Positions 27,253 to 35,426 of a stretch of 64,000 nt of DNA are shown piece after piece. The notes below the pieces were generated by a model. The model saw only the letters and a list, made by a program, of their open reading frames with translations, ran no database searches and had not been told where the DNA came from. A program made the position numbers and the translations under genes. Each line of letters opens with the position of its first letter. The stretch's first letter is position 1. The stretch is from Flavobacterium sp. Root901 (lineage in GTDB: Bacteria > Bacteroidota > Bacteroidia > Flavobacteriales > Flavobacteriaceae). The stretch is taken from NCBI RefSeq assembly GCF_001429765.1, contig NZ_LMJB01000006.1:1-64000 (forward strand), written 5' to 3'.

Positions 27253-27300
27253 AGTTTTGGTTTTTAGTTAAAGCAAATTTATGCTAAATCTTTTATTTGT

Positions 27301-27333
27301 GTTTGTCATTCCTCCTTCGTCTGAATGACAAAC
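27301..27333. repeat. Inverted repeat GTTTGTCATTC / GAATGACAAAC
   Basis: Perfect 11-bp arms (27301-27311 and 27323-27333) around CTCCTTCGTCT. From memory it resembles the GTCATTCC...GGAATGAC dispersed element of flavobacteria. It lies between divergent genes, upstream of GH88. Confidence 0.6.
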
Positions 27334-27463
27334 GAAAGGTTCATCTGTAAAAAGGAGTGAAATAAAATACATTTTTAGGGAATGAAAAATACAAACACTA
27401 AATAAGATTACTTTATTTTATAAATTTATCAATTCAAAAAACTATTTATCTAAAAATAACCAA

Positions 27464-28642
27464 ATGAATACAAAATTTTTTACTCTGATTACGGCTTTAT
27501 TGCTTCTGGGAAATCAGGGTTATTCTCAAAAGAACAATTCTTTTAATGTTAAAAAACAGCTTGAGTACTGCGCTGAACAGGCTTCAAAAACATTAAAAGT
27601 AATTCCGGATGACGGAACTTCACCAAGAACAGTTCCAAATGGCAGTAAAGACTGGAAATTTGTTGGTTACAAAGACTGGACAAGCGGATTCTGGCCTGGA
27701 GAATTGTGGTTTTTATATGAAGCAACAAAAGATAAAAAATGGGAAAAAGAAGCAGATAAATTTACCCGGTTTTTAACGCCTTTATCAGTTAGTAAAGCTG
27801 CAGATCATGATTTAGGTTTTCAGGTTTTTAACAGCTTCGGAAACGGGTACAGACTGACTAAAAACCCGGAATATAAAGAAATTATCCTAAGAACAGCCGA
27901 TACGCTGGCAACACTTTTTAATCCGAAAGTTGGAACAATTCAGTCGTGGCCTCATAATAAAATGGGCGGGCATAACACAATCATAGACAATATGATGAAT
28001 TTAGAATTGTTGTTCTGGGCTTCTAAAAACGGAGGCAATAAAAAGCTGTATGATATTGCTGTAAAACATGCTGAAACAACGATGAATAATCATTTTAGAC
28101 CAGATTATACTTCGTATCACGTTATTATTTATGACTTTGAAACCGGAAAGAAAATAAAAGGACAAACAGCTCAGGGTTATAGTGATGACAGCATGTGGGC
28201 ACGCGGTCAGGCATGGGCGATTTATGGATTTACAATGGTTTACAGAGAAACAAAAGATCCTAAATTTTTAGATTTTGCACATAAACTGGCGAGGGTTTAT
28301 TTGGATAAACTCACAACAGAAGATTTAGTTCCGTATTGGGATTTTAATTCGCCCGATATTCCAAATGCTCCAAGAGATGCTTCTGCGGCAGCGATTGTTT
28401 CTTCTGCACTTTTAGAATTAAGTTCTTATACAAAAGATAAAACGCTGAAAAATGAATATTTGACAAAATCTAAAAAAATGATTGTTTCGCTTTCAGAAAA
28501 TTATCAGAGCCATGATGTAAATTCGGCTTTTTTACTGCATTCAACAGGTCATAAACCTGCCGGAAGCGAAATTGACTGTTCTATTAATTATGCAGATTAT
28601 TATTATCTTGAAGCACTTTTAAGACTTCAAAAATTAAAATAA
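27464..28642 (+). CDS. Exported glycoside hydrolase family 88 (unsaturated glucuronyl hydrolase)
   Basis: 392 residues with signal peptide ITALLLLGNQGYSQ. GH88 enzymes remove the 4,5-unsaturated uronic acid left by polysaccharide lyases, using hydration chemistry. The alpha/alpha-barrel motifs are clear: WTSGFWPGELW, DHDLGFQ (Asp116), HNTIIDNMMNLELL (Asp175), SDDSMWARGQAWAIYGF and the C-terminal SEIDCSINYADYYYLEAL. Asp116 and Asp175 correspond to the two conserved catalytic aspartates by motif. No lyase or SusCD pair is adjacent; the next gene is a lipoprotein 8 bp downstream, so the two are co-transcribed. Confidence 0.93.
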   Translation: MNTKFFTLITALLLLGNQGYSQKNNSFNVKKQLEYCAEQASKTLKVIPDDGTSPRTVPNGSKDWKFVGYKDWTSGFWPGELWFLYEATKDKKWEKEADKFTRFLTPLSVSKAADHDLGFQVFNSFGNGYRLTKNPEYKEIILRTADTLATLFNPKVGTIQSWPHNKMGGHNTIIDNMMNLELLFWASKNGGNKKLYDIAVKHAETTMNNHFRPDYTSYHVIIYDFETGKKIKGQTAQGYSDDSMWARGQAWAIYGFTMVYRETKDPKFLDFAHKLARVYLDKLTTEDLVPYWDFNSPDIPNAPRDASAAAIVSSALLELSSYTKDKTLKNEYLTKSKKMIVSLSENYQSHDVNSAFLLHSTGHKPAGSEIDCSINYADYYYLEALLRLQKLK

Positions 28643-28650
28643 CTTGAATT

Positions 28651-29055
28651 ATGATTAAACAAATTGCACGGGTTTCATTTGCTGTTATTCTTTCAGTAAT
28701 GCTGTTGAGTTGTAAAAACACAAAACAAAAACTTCAGGAATATGTAACGGCATATAATGCGGCGGCATCGACTTTTAAAGCTAAAGATGTTACGTTAACG
28801 ACAGCAAGAGGTTATATAAACGATGATAAAATTGAATTAAGATTTGAAACAGGTTTAGCACAAAACCAAGCTAATAAGTCAGAAGCTGGTACTTCATTTC
28901 CTAAATTGTTAAAAGAAATGATCAATAAAAATCAGATTCCGAAAGAGCTCGTCGATGAAGGTGTACAGTTTGACGCTTATTTTCTTGCCGATGACAATAC
29001 GGTTCTCGAAAAACAAATTATAAGCAAAGAAACTGTAACTGAATTGTTAAAATAA
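28651..29055 (+). CDS. Lipoprotein of the LxSCKNTKQK paralog family, copy 1
   Basis: 134 residues. A lipobox (MLLSC, Cys near residue 21) is followed at once by KNTKQKLQEYV, shared with the next two lipoproteins. The common domain contains a strand KIELRFET, a helical region SFPKLLKEMINKNQIPKELVDEGV and strands QFDAYFLADDN. It is probably anchored in the outer or inner membrane facing the periplasm. No known family is recognised. It starts 8 bp after GH88 and appears co-transcribed with it; a terminator follows. Confidence 0.75.
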   Translation: MIKQIARVSFAVILSVMLLSCKNTKQKLQEYVTAYNAAASTFKAKDVTLTTARGYINDDKIELRFETGLAQNQANKSEAGTSFPKLLKEMINKNQIPKELVDEGVQFDAYFLADDNTVLEKQIISKETVTELLK

Positions 29056-29078
29056 AATATTCAGATTTATAAAATTAG

Positions 29079-29113
29079 AAATCCTCTTTAACTGTTTAAA
29101 GGGGATTTTTTTA
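29079..29113 (+). terminator. Terminator after lipoprotein copy 1
   Basis: AAATCCTCTTTAA (29079-29091) pairs with TTAAAGGGGATTT (29096-29108, one G-T pair), followed by T. Confidence 0.85.
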
Positions 29114-29199
29114 TGTTATTAAGTTAATTCTTTTGTTTTATATTGAAGAGTAACTGATTTGTAGTCAAATAATTACATTTTAAACTTTTGCTATTTCAT

Positions 29200-29231
29200 G
29201 TTGCTTTTGTGTTGAAAGTTTATTATGTTTG
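29200..29231 (+). promoter_or_regulatory. Promoter of lipoprotein copy 2
   Basis: GTTG (29200-29203), a 20-bp spacer and TATGTTTG (29224-29231), 32 bp before the ATG. The -7 octamer is identical to that of copy 3. Confidence 0.6.
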
Positions 29232-29262
29232 AGTTAAAAATAAACCAAAAACCTAAAAAATT

Positions 29263-29694
29263 ATGAAAAAAATTACCCAAATCGCATTTGCTTTGGCTCT
29301 TGCATTATTGCTGGTAAGCTGTAAAAATACCAAGCAGAAAATTCAGGAACATGTAAGTACTTACAATAATTCATCTTCAATAAAAGGAAACGGAATTACA
29401 AGTACTTCTGCGAAAGCATTTTTAAATGATAATAAAATTGAAATCAGAATTGAAACCAATTTAGAAGGAGATGAAGCGAATAAGGCTGCCGCTGCCAATT
29501 CATTTCCGGAACTGTTAAGAGAAATGGTTAAAAACGATCAGATTTCATCAGAGTTAATTGGAGAAGGCGTAACATTTGATGTTTACTTCTTAGCCTACAA
29601 TAATATTATTTTGGCCAAACAATCTGTTGGTAAAGAAGAATTAGCTGCTTTAGACGGAGCCGCTCAGGAAGGCAAGGAAACAGCAAAACTTTGA
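29263..29694 (+). CDS. Lipoprotein of the LxSCKNTKQK paralog family, copy 2
   Basis: 143 residues. Lipobox LLVSC then KNTKQKIQEHV, nearly identical to copies 1 and 3. The shared domain is seen as AKAFLNDNKIEIRIETNLEG, SFPELLREMVKNDQISSELI and GVTFDVYFLAYNN. A short Gly/Glu/Ala tail ends the protein. It is a separate unit with its own promoter and terminator, so the paralogs can be expressed independently. Function unknown. Confidence 0.75.
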   Translation: MKKITQIAFALALALLLVSCKNTKQKIQEHVSTYNNSSSIKGNGITSTSAKAFLNDNKIEIRIETNLEGDEANKAAAANSFPELLREMVKNDQISSELIGEGVTFDVYFLAYNNIILAKQSVGKEELAALDGAAQEGKETAKL

Positions 29695-29720
29695 TTTAAA
29701 AGAATTAAATAAAGTATTGA

Positions 29721-29760
29721 AAAATAGCCTCTTTGGTTTTACGAAGAGGCTATTTTATTT
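29721..29760 (+). terminator. Terminator after lipoprotein copy 2
   Basis: AAAATAGCCTCTT (29721-29733) and AAGAGGCTATTTT (29744-29756) are perfect 13-bp arms, followed by a T-rich stretch. The GCCTCTT stem core is shared with the terminator at 31330-31361. Confidence 0.9.
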
Positions 29761-29781
29761 TCGTTAAGAAAAATAATTTCT

Positions 29782-29812
29782 TTTGGATTAATTCGAAATT
29801 AAATTATGTTTG
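29782..29812 (+). promoter_or_regulatory. Consensus promoter of lipoprotein copy 3
   Basis: TTTG (29782-29785), exactly 19 bp, and TATGTTTG (29805-29812): a full match to the Bacteroidota consensus, 32 bp before the ATG. Confidence 0.75.
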
Positions 29813-29844
29813 TGTAAAAGTCTACTTAATAAAACCCTAAAACT

Positions 29845-30621
29845 ATGATCAAAAAAATTACCCAAATCTCATGCATGATTGCTATTGCTTTGTTTTTAGT
29901 AAGCTGCAAAAACACCAAACAAAAAATTCAGGAATATGTTAATACCTTTAATAATTCGAGTGAACTTTTGCAGAATGATGTTATCAGCAGAGCAAGTGCA
30001 AAAGCGTTTTTAAACGAAAATAAAATCGAACTTAGATTCGATACTAATTTGGAACCAAACGAATCGAGTAAATCGATCTACAATCAAATGTTTCCAACTC
30101 TTTTGGGAGAAATATTAAAAAATGATGCCGCTTCTGTAGAATTAATAAGAGAAGGCGTTACGTTTGAAATGTTTTTTATTGCCAATAACAGCACAATACT
30201 TTCTGAATTGAAAGTAGATCAAAAAGAGCTGGATAATATATTGAAGAAAAGTAAAATGGTTGATATTGACAGAAAAGAGCTTTCCAGTTCTGGTATTAAT
30301 CCTGAATTGCAGCAAATGCTTTCGATTATGAACCAAAATATGCCAATTACAAATGAAGACGGAACAAAAATCCTGAAAATAGAAATTAGTAATAAAAACG
30401 AACTGGTTTATAAAATTGAAGTTCCGAAACAATACTCTGAATTGCTTAAAGGAGAAGGAGCAAAGGTTTTAATGAAAGAAAATATCTTAAGAAGCAGTGA
30501 TTTAAAAACTATTTTGGGATCCATTCAGCGTTATAATATTACGACGATAAAATACATTTACAGCGATGCTAAAGGCAATCTTGTAAATGACATTATTTTG
30601 ACTGAAAAAGACCTGAAATAA
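29845..30621 (+). CDS. Lipoprotein of the LxSCKNTKQK paralog family, copy 3, with duplicated domain
   Basis: 258 residues. Lipobox LFLVSC then KNTKQKIQEYV; residues 20-130 align with the whole of copies 1 and 2 (AKAFLNENKIELRFDTNLEP, FPTLLGEILKND, LIREGVTFEMFFIANN). The extra C-terminal ~120 residues repeat the same element order: a NELVYKIEV strand, a LLKGEGAKVLMKENIL helical region, then ITTIKYIYSDAKGNLVND strands. They look like a diverged second copy of the domain. The stop overlaps the next start (TAATG), showing translational coupling to the membrane protein at 30621. Function unknown. Confidence 0.75.
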   Translation: MIKKITQISCMIAIALFLVSCKNTKQKIQEYVNTFNNSSELLQNDVISRASAKAFLNENKIELRFDTNLEPNESSKSIYNQMFPTLLGEILKNDAASVELIREGVTFEMFFIANNSTILSELKVDQKELDNILKKSKMVDIDRKELSSSGINPELQQMLSIMNQNMPITNEDGTKILKIEISNKNELVYKIEVPKQYSELLKGEGAKVLMKENILRSSDLKTILGSIQRYNITTIKYIYSDAKGNLVNDIILTEKDLK

Positions 30622-31313
30622 TGAGTGAAACACCAACGTGGAGAACCGCATTGAGTATTTTGTCTGTTATAATTTTAGGAGCCAGATTACTCTTTACCTG
30701 TTCGGATATGAACCGGTCCAGGTCTGCAAATCCGGATCCGGTAATGGAAAGTTTCCGGGAATCTCAGCAAGCCATGAAAGAGAATTTAAGGCGTCAGCAG
30801 GAAATTTTAAGAAAAGCATCGAATAATATTTTATACACTAATTATGAAAAATTAGACAGTTTATCTCCTGTCCAAAAAGAGAGTTTTGGTCTTGAAAAAC
30901 TGGACAAAGATTCATTAGTTTATATTGCGCTCGATACTCAGATAAAAATACCAAAGAAATTTTATCTTCAAAACAGCCACGATGATTCGCTGCGTCTGGC
31001 ATTTAAATCACCAGATAATATGAATGTTTTTATTCATGATTTTGAATCGAAAGATGAAATTGAGCCAAGCTTTAAAACCTTAAAAAGTACCAGTAATCTG
31101 CAGAAATTTAAGGTAGTAAACACTATTGGAACCGTTAAGGCAGTTTCTTATAAAATAACCAAAGATGATAAAAGATATAATGGTTATGCGCTTTGTTTTA
31201 AAAGTGACGGTTTCCTTAATTTCTACGAATTCGAAAGCGATAAACTTTCTGTTGATAAATTAAAAGGAAGAGCTATAGAATTCTTTTCTCAAAATATGAA
31301 AGAGAAAAAATAA
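30621..31313 (+). CDS. Membrane-anchored hypothetical protein coupled to lipoprotein copy 3
   Basis: 230 residues. One N-terminal hydrophobic segment (about residues 9-27, ALSILSVIILGARLLFTCSD) is followed by a Gln/Arg/Glu-rich helical, probably coiled-coil stretch (about 42-68). The C-terminal globular domain (about 85-230) contains MNVFIHDFESKDEIE and GTVKAVSYKITKDDKRYNGYALCF. The Cys in LLFTCSD could be a lipidation site, but its box is atypical. The start ATG overlaps the upstream stop by one base. I recognise no family; the strict coupling suggests it forms a complex with the two-domain lipoprotein. Confidence 0.65.
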   Translation: MSETPTWRTALSILSVIILGARLLFTCSDMNRSRSANPDPVMESFRESQQAMKENLRRQQEILRKASNNILYTNYEKLDSLSPVQKESFGLEKLDKDSLVYIALDTQIKIPKKFYLQNSHDDSLRLAFKSPDNMNVFIHDFESKDEIEPSFKTLKSTSNLQKFKVVNTIGTVKAVSYKITKDDKRYNGYALCFKSDGFLNFYEFESDKLSVDKLKGRAIEFFSQNMKEKK

Positions 31314-31329
31314 TTATAATTTAAGATAA

Positions 31330-31361
31330 AAAAGCCTCTTTGTGAATTCAAAGAGGCTTTT
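31330..31361. terminator. Bidirectional terminator between 30621-31313 and the GltS-like gene
   Basis: AAAAGCCTCTTTG (31330-31342) and CAAAGAGGCTTTT (31349-31361) are perfect 13-bp arms with A and T runs outside, able to stop transcription from both sides. Confidence 0.9.
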
Positions 31362-31364
31362 GTT

Positions 31365-32879
31365 TTAATTGCTTTTTGTAACGTTTGTTAAGTTATCCGG
31401 AAAGTACAATTCAGATAAATTGGTGAATTCGTCTCCACGCATAAAAATATTAATATCAACATCTGCAAATGATGTTTTCCCGGCCGCAGCCAAAAGTTCG
31501 TTTGCGGAGTGAAGTGTGTTTTTATGGAAATGGTAAACACGATCTGATTTGTCTGTTACCACCAAACCTTTCATCAGCATTTTGTTTTGAGTAGCAACGC
31601 CTGTTGGACATTCGTTATTATGACAGCGAAGTGCCTGAATGCATCCAAGTGAGAACATAAAACCCCGGGCACTGTTACACATATCGGCACCTAAAGCGAC
31701 TGCATGCAGAATGGAATATCCTGAAATAATTTTTCCGCTTCCAATAATTCTTATTTTATCACGAATGTTTAAACTAATTAAAGTTTTATTTACGAAAATC
31801 AACGCAGGTTCAAAAGGCATACCAACTCCGTCAGCAAATTCAAGAGGCGCAGCTCCTGTTCCGCCTTCAGCGCCGTCAACCGTAATAAAGTCAGGATAAA
31901 TATCTTCTGTGATCATTTCCTGGCAGATAGCTTCAAATTCTGCAGTGTTTCCAATACATAATTTAAAACCAATTGGTTTTCCGTTTGAAAGATCACGTAA
32001 TTGTTTGATAAAATGAACAAGTCCTTTTGCATCAGAAAAGGCATGATGTCCCGGAGGAGAAAGAATCATGGTGTGCGGTTCAACGCCTCTGATTTTTGCA
32101 ATTTGTTCTGTGTTTTTTGCTGCCGGAAGCACACCGCCATGTCCTGGTTTTGCACCTTGCGAAAGCTTAATTTCGATCATTTTAACGTTGGGAAGATTGG
32201 CTTTTTCAGAGAATTTTTCAGGACTGAAATTTCCTTCTGCATCGCGGCATCCAAAATATCCTGTTCCAATCTGCCAGGTAATATCTCCGCCGCCGGCAAG
32301 GTGAAATTCGGTTAAACCGCCTTCTCCGGTATTTTGATAAAAATTTCCTTTTTTGGCCCCAATATTTATGGCACGAACCGCATTTTCGCTCAAGGAACCA
32401 AAACTCATCGCCGAAACATTAAATAAAGAAGCATTGTAAGGCTGTTTACAGTCTTTACCGCCTACCAAAACACGAGGCAGTTCTTCATTGACTTTTGCCG
32501 GAAAAATAGAATGTTTTATTCCTTCGTAACTATCGTTGTTTAAATTTTGCTGTGTTCCGAAAGGTGTACTCGAATCAATATTTTTTGCTCTTTGATAAAC
32601 AAGAGAGCGCTGGTTTCTTGAAAATGGTTTTCCGTCAGTAGATCGTTCTATGAAATACTGCTGAATTTCCGGAGCGATCATCTCAAACAAATATCTGAAA
32701 TAACCCAAAACCGGAAAGTTCCTTAAAATAGCATGCTTTTTTTGAGAAGCATTGTAAGCTCCGATAATCAATAAAAGTGGAATAATAAAAACAAGCAGAT
32801 AGCCGCGGCCTGTGTAAAAATAAATTGCAAGAACAATTACAAACAATAAGAATCCGTAAATAAAGAATTTTTTTCTCAT
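31365..32879 (-). CDS. FMN-binding glutamate synthase-like protein with N-terminal membrane segment
   Basis: 504 residues. Two hydrophobic helices (about residues 5-22 and 27-42) come first, then the FMN/Fe-S synthase domain of glutamate synthase large subunits. Visible are SAMSFGSLSENAVRAIN, NTGEGGLTEFH, KLSQGAKPGHGGVLP, DGAEGGTGAAPLEF and a Cys cluster GCIQALRCHNNECPTGVAT suited to a 3Fe-4S centre. It lacks the glutaminase domain, so it cannot itself release ammonia from glutamine. Such stand-alone, membrane-tethered versions are common in Bacteroidota and poorly defined. The NYN gene lies 27 bp upstream on the same strand. Confidence 0.88.
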   Translation of the reverse strand: MRKKFFIYGFLLFVIVLAIYFYTGRGYLLVFIIPLLLIIGAYNASQKKHAILRNFPVLGYFRYLFEMIAPEIQQYFIERSTDGKPFSRNQRSLVYQRAKNIDSSTPFGTQQNLNNDSYEGIKHSIFPAKVNEELPRVLVGGKDCKQPYNASLFNVSAMSFGSLSENAVRAINIGAKKGNFYQNTGEGGLTEFHLAGGGDITWQIGTGYFGCRDAEGNFSPEKFSEKANLPNVKMIEIKLSQGAKPGHGGVLPAAKNTEQIAKIRGVEPHTMILSPPGHHAFSDAKGLVHFIKQLRDLSNGKPIGFKLCIGNTAEFEAICQEMITEDIYPDFITVDGAEGGTGAAPLEFADGVGMPFEPALIFVNKTLISLNIRDKIRIIGSGKIISGYSILHAVALGADMCNSARGFMFSLGCIQALRCHNNECPTGVATQNKMLMKGLVVTDKSDRVYHFHKNTLHSANELLAAAGKTSFADVDINIFMRGDEFTNLSELYFPDNLTNVTKSN

Positions 32880-32906
32880 GTTTTTAAATAATAATAAAAT
32901 AATAAA

Positions 32907-33686
32907 TTAATTCAACCGTAGTCTGACATAGACATGTTTAATACCTTTTTTATCAGATTCCCTTTCGTCAATTTCGAGAATATCGGTTAATGATTTTAAC
33001 ATTGGAGTAAGCTTCGAATAGCCGTAATTTCTTGGATCAAATTCTGGCTTTTTCTTAACAATCAAATTGCCCACATCGCCTAAAAATGCCCATCCGTCAT
33101 CATCTTCAATGTCTTCAATTGTGGTTTCGATAAGGTCAATTGTTTGTTTGTCAACTTTATGAAGCGCTTTTTCAGCAGGTTTTTCGATTGGTTTTTTATC
33201 TGCAGCGGTTACTTTCGGTTTTTTCTTCTTTTGGGTTGCTCCGTCCAGGACCTCAATATAAATAAACCTGTCGCATGCCACTATAAAAGAGCTTGGGGTT
33301 TTCTTTTCGCCAATCCCAATTACTTTCATACCGGATTCGCGAAGACGAATTGCCAGACGTGTAAAATCACTATCACTGGAAACAATGCAAAAACCGTCTA
33401 ATTTTCCGGAATAAAGCAAATCCATGGCATCAATAATCAAAGCAGAATCGGAGGAATTTTTTCCAACAGTATAACTGTATTGCTGAATAGGCGTTATGGC
33501 ATGTTCCAGTAAAACGCCTTTCCATCCATTGGCATTTGGCTTGGTCCAGTCTGCATAAATACGCTTTGTTGTTGGAGTTCCGAGCTTTGCAATTTCTTCC
33601 ATCATACCTTTTACATTGCTATAGGGCACATTATCAGCATCAATAAGGACTGCCAATTTTAAATCTTTTGAGTTGCTTAAAGGCAT
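32907..33686 (-). CDS. NYN-domain RNase-like protein with C-terminal OST-HTH/LOTUS domain
   Basis: 259 residues, cytoplasmic. The NYN (PIN-like) domain spans about residues 8-150: LAVLIDADNVPYSN, KRIYADWT, SSDSALIIDAMDLLYSGKLD and the acidic IVSSDSDFTRLAIRLRE, placing the metal-binding Asp residues as in LabA/MARF1-type nucleases. A Lys/Pro-rich linker follows. Residues ~180-259 (DGWAFLGDVGNLI, YGYSKLTPMLKSL, KHVYVRLR) match the LOTUS fold, which in other proteins binds G-quadruplex or structured RNA. An RNA endonuclease or RNA-surveillance role is inferred; the target is unknown. Confidence 0.85.
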   Translation of the reverse strand: MPLSNSKDLKLAVLIDADNVPYSNVKGMMEEIAKLGTPTTKRIYADWTKPNANGWKGVLLEHAITPIQQYSYTVGKNSSDSALIIDAMDLLYSGKLDGFCIVSSDSDFTRLAIRLRESGMKVIGIGEKKTPSSFIVACDRFIYIEVLDGATQKKKKPKVTAADKKPIEKPAEKALHKVDKQTIDLIETTIEDIEDDDGWAFLGDVGNLIVKKKPEFDPRNYGYSKLTPMLKSLTDILEIDERESDKKGIKHVYVRLRLN

Positions 33687-34025
33687 TTTTCAGATATTAG
33701 AAATTAAGTACTTTCAAAGTTAAAATTAAAATTGGTTTTTATATGAATTTGATGACGAATAAGTGATTAAATCAATATTAATTATTTTGATTATAAATAA
33801 GTTTTACGGAGTAAAATAGAATTAAAGATGAGTTTATCTTTTATAAGAAGACTTGCTTTTTTTGAGAAAAATTAATTGAAATCAGTTTTTTTTTAAGAAC
33901 TACTTGCAGCAATGCTTACCAACGCAATTTTAGAACGGCTTGCTGCGGATGTAAATCAGGAGATTCCTTTCTGAAAATATTTTATAATTAACCTCTGTAA
34001 TAAATAAGGTTTTTTACATGCTAAA
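33687..34025. other. 339-bp intergenic region with the NYN-gene promoter
   Basis: It contains a minus-strand TAACTTTG -7 element at 33715-33722 (about 29 bp before the NYN ATG; no clear -33). The rest is AT-rich. A less AT-rich stretch at 33900-33960 (GCAGCAATGC..., GGCTTGCTGCGG) could be a relic of coding sequence, but no frame is open. No terminator or RNA was recognised. Confidence 0.45.
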
Positions 34026-34619
34026 TTAAATTTTTCCTGCTTCCTTATTTATGACTTCGATTGTTTTTTCATTATTAACTCCTAAACCTTCCTGCTGAAA
34101 AATCAATTCTCCTTCGGGATTAAAAACACTTATAATATTAGAATGTGAAAAATCCATAGGAGATATTTTTTTATAATTTACCGCCAGGACAGCCGCAAAT
34201 TCACGAGTATTTTCTTCTGATGAACGAAGAAAAATCCACGGTTCCTGATTCATTTTATTTTCAATAGCAAAAGATTTTAATTTTTTCGGAGTATCTGTAT
34301 TTGGATCAATGCTTACTAAAATTAGTTTTACGTGCTGTTTTGTTTTTACTTCCAGTTTTGATTCGATATCACGCATGTCGGCTACTAATCTTGGGCAGGC
34401 TGATTTACAGCTGGTGTAAATCATAACCATAACTAAAACATTTCCTCTCAGGCTTTTCAATTCAATATCTTTTCCGTCCTGAGTTGTCCATTTTGAAGGA
34501 AGATTATAAATAGATAAATCGCTGATTTTTTTATTAATGTCTGGTTTGTTTCCTTTATCTGCATCCTTACAGCCGTAAAATGAGAATAGAAGAAGAAAAG
34601 CGATTGCTGTTTTTTTCAT
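34026..34619 (-). CDS. SCO family copper-binding lipoprotein
   Basis: 197 residues. Lipobox near FSFYGC (Cys about residue 17). The thioredoxin-like SCO1/SenC domain has the copper-binding pair Cys71 and Cys75 in CKSACPRL and the ligand His159 in DFSHSN; DPNTDTP is also typical. SCO proteins deliver copper to or maintain cuproproteins in the periplasm. It is the third gene of the nirK-nirV unit (11 bp after nirV), so delivery of copper to nitrite reductase is a sound inference. Confidence 0.92.
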   Translation of the reverse strand: MKKTAIAFLLLFSFYGCKDADKGNKPDINKKISDLSIYNLPSKWTTQDGKDIELKSLRGNVLVMVMIYTSCKSACPRLVADMRDIESKLEVKTKQHVKLILVSIDPNTDTPKKLKSFAIENKMNQEPWIFLRSSEENTREFAAVLAVNYKKISPMDFSHSNIISVFNPEGELIFQQEGLGVNNEKTIEVINKEAGKI

Positions 34620-34630
34620 TGTAATTTAAA

Positions 34631-35410
34631 TTAGATTTTCGGTTTCGATGTACTGGCGCATCTAAAGCCAAGGTTTCGGGTGGAATATTGTGCTTTTAAA
34701 CTTCCTCTGAAGGCGTAACGCATAAAAGCCGCATAATCCATTAAATCGGAGGCATTTACAGAGGCACTTCCGCAAAAAAGATTTTTATCACTGCTTTTAT
34801 CTTTTCTGGACTCTCCTGATAAAAAAATGCTGTTGAAATCTGATGTCCATTCCCAGACTAAACCATGCATATCGTAAACTCCCCAATAATTTTTGAACGT
34901 TTTTCCAATTTCATTTTCATACGTTCTGGATTTCTCGTACCAGGATAAAATGTATTGGTTGAATTCTTTTTTAGTTCTGGCGTCAATTTTTTTTGTGTCT
35001 GCCATTGCCACATACTCCCATTCATCCATTGTCGCTAAGCGTTTTCCTTCGCATTCACAGTATTTTTTTGCTGCAAACCACGAAATACCGGTTACAGGTG
35101 AATTGGGTTTTGCATTTCCAAAGTCAAAATTATTTTTCCAATAAGAGAGGTAGCTTTTGTCTGCAAAAATTCCTTTAATTTTTGATTTTTGGTAAGAAGG
35201 ATTTCTTTTGACAAAATCTAAAAACTCACAATTAGTTACAGGGTAAGTGTCTATATAAAAAGATTTTACTATGACAGGTTTTTTAGAAACAGCTCCATAA
35301 AGAGGGACAAAAGATCCCTCTTTTATGAATGCCATTTCTGTTTCCTGCGCCTTCATGACACTAAACACAGAGAAAAAGAAAATTGTAAATATGAAAATGT
35401 GTTTTTTCAT
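34631..35410 (-). CDS. nirV: NirV-type SUMF1/formylglycine-generating-enzyme-like protein
   Basis: 259 residues with signal peptide IFTIFFFSVFSVMKAQ. The FGE-sulfatase (SUMF1) fold is recognised by FYIDTYPVTNCEFLDFV, NSPVTGISWFAAKKYCECEGKRLATMDEWEYVA, YDMHGLVWEWTSDF and the terminal RNLGFRCA. NirV proteins of this fold are often encoded next to copper nitrite reductase genes; their exact role in maturation is unsettled. It lies 16 bp after nirK and 11 bp before the SCO gene in one operon. The gene symbol rests on context plus fold. Confidence 0.82.
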   Translation of the reverse strand: MKKHIFIFTIFFFSVFSVMKAQETEMAFIKEGSFVPLYGAVSKKPVIVKSFYIDTYPVTNCEFLDFVKRNPSYQKSKIKGIFADKSYLSYWKNNFDFGNAKPNSPVTGISWFAAKKYCECEGKRLATMDEWEYVAMADTKKIDARTKKEFNQYILSWYEKSRTYENEIGKTFKNYWGVYDMHGLVWEWTSDFNSIFLSGESRKDKSSDKNLFCGSASVNASDLMDYAAFMRYAFRGSLKAQYSTRNLGFRCASTSKPKI

Positions 35411-35426
35411 GCTGATGCTGTAAGTG

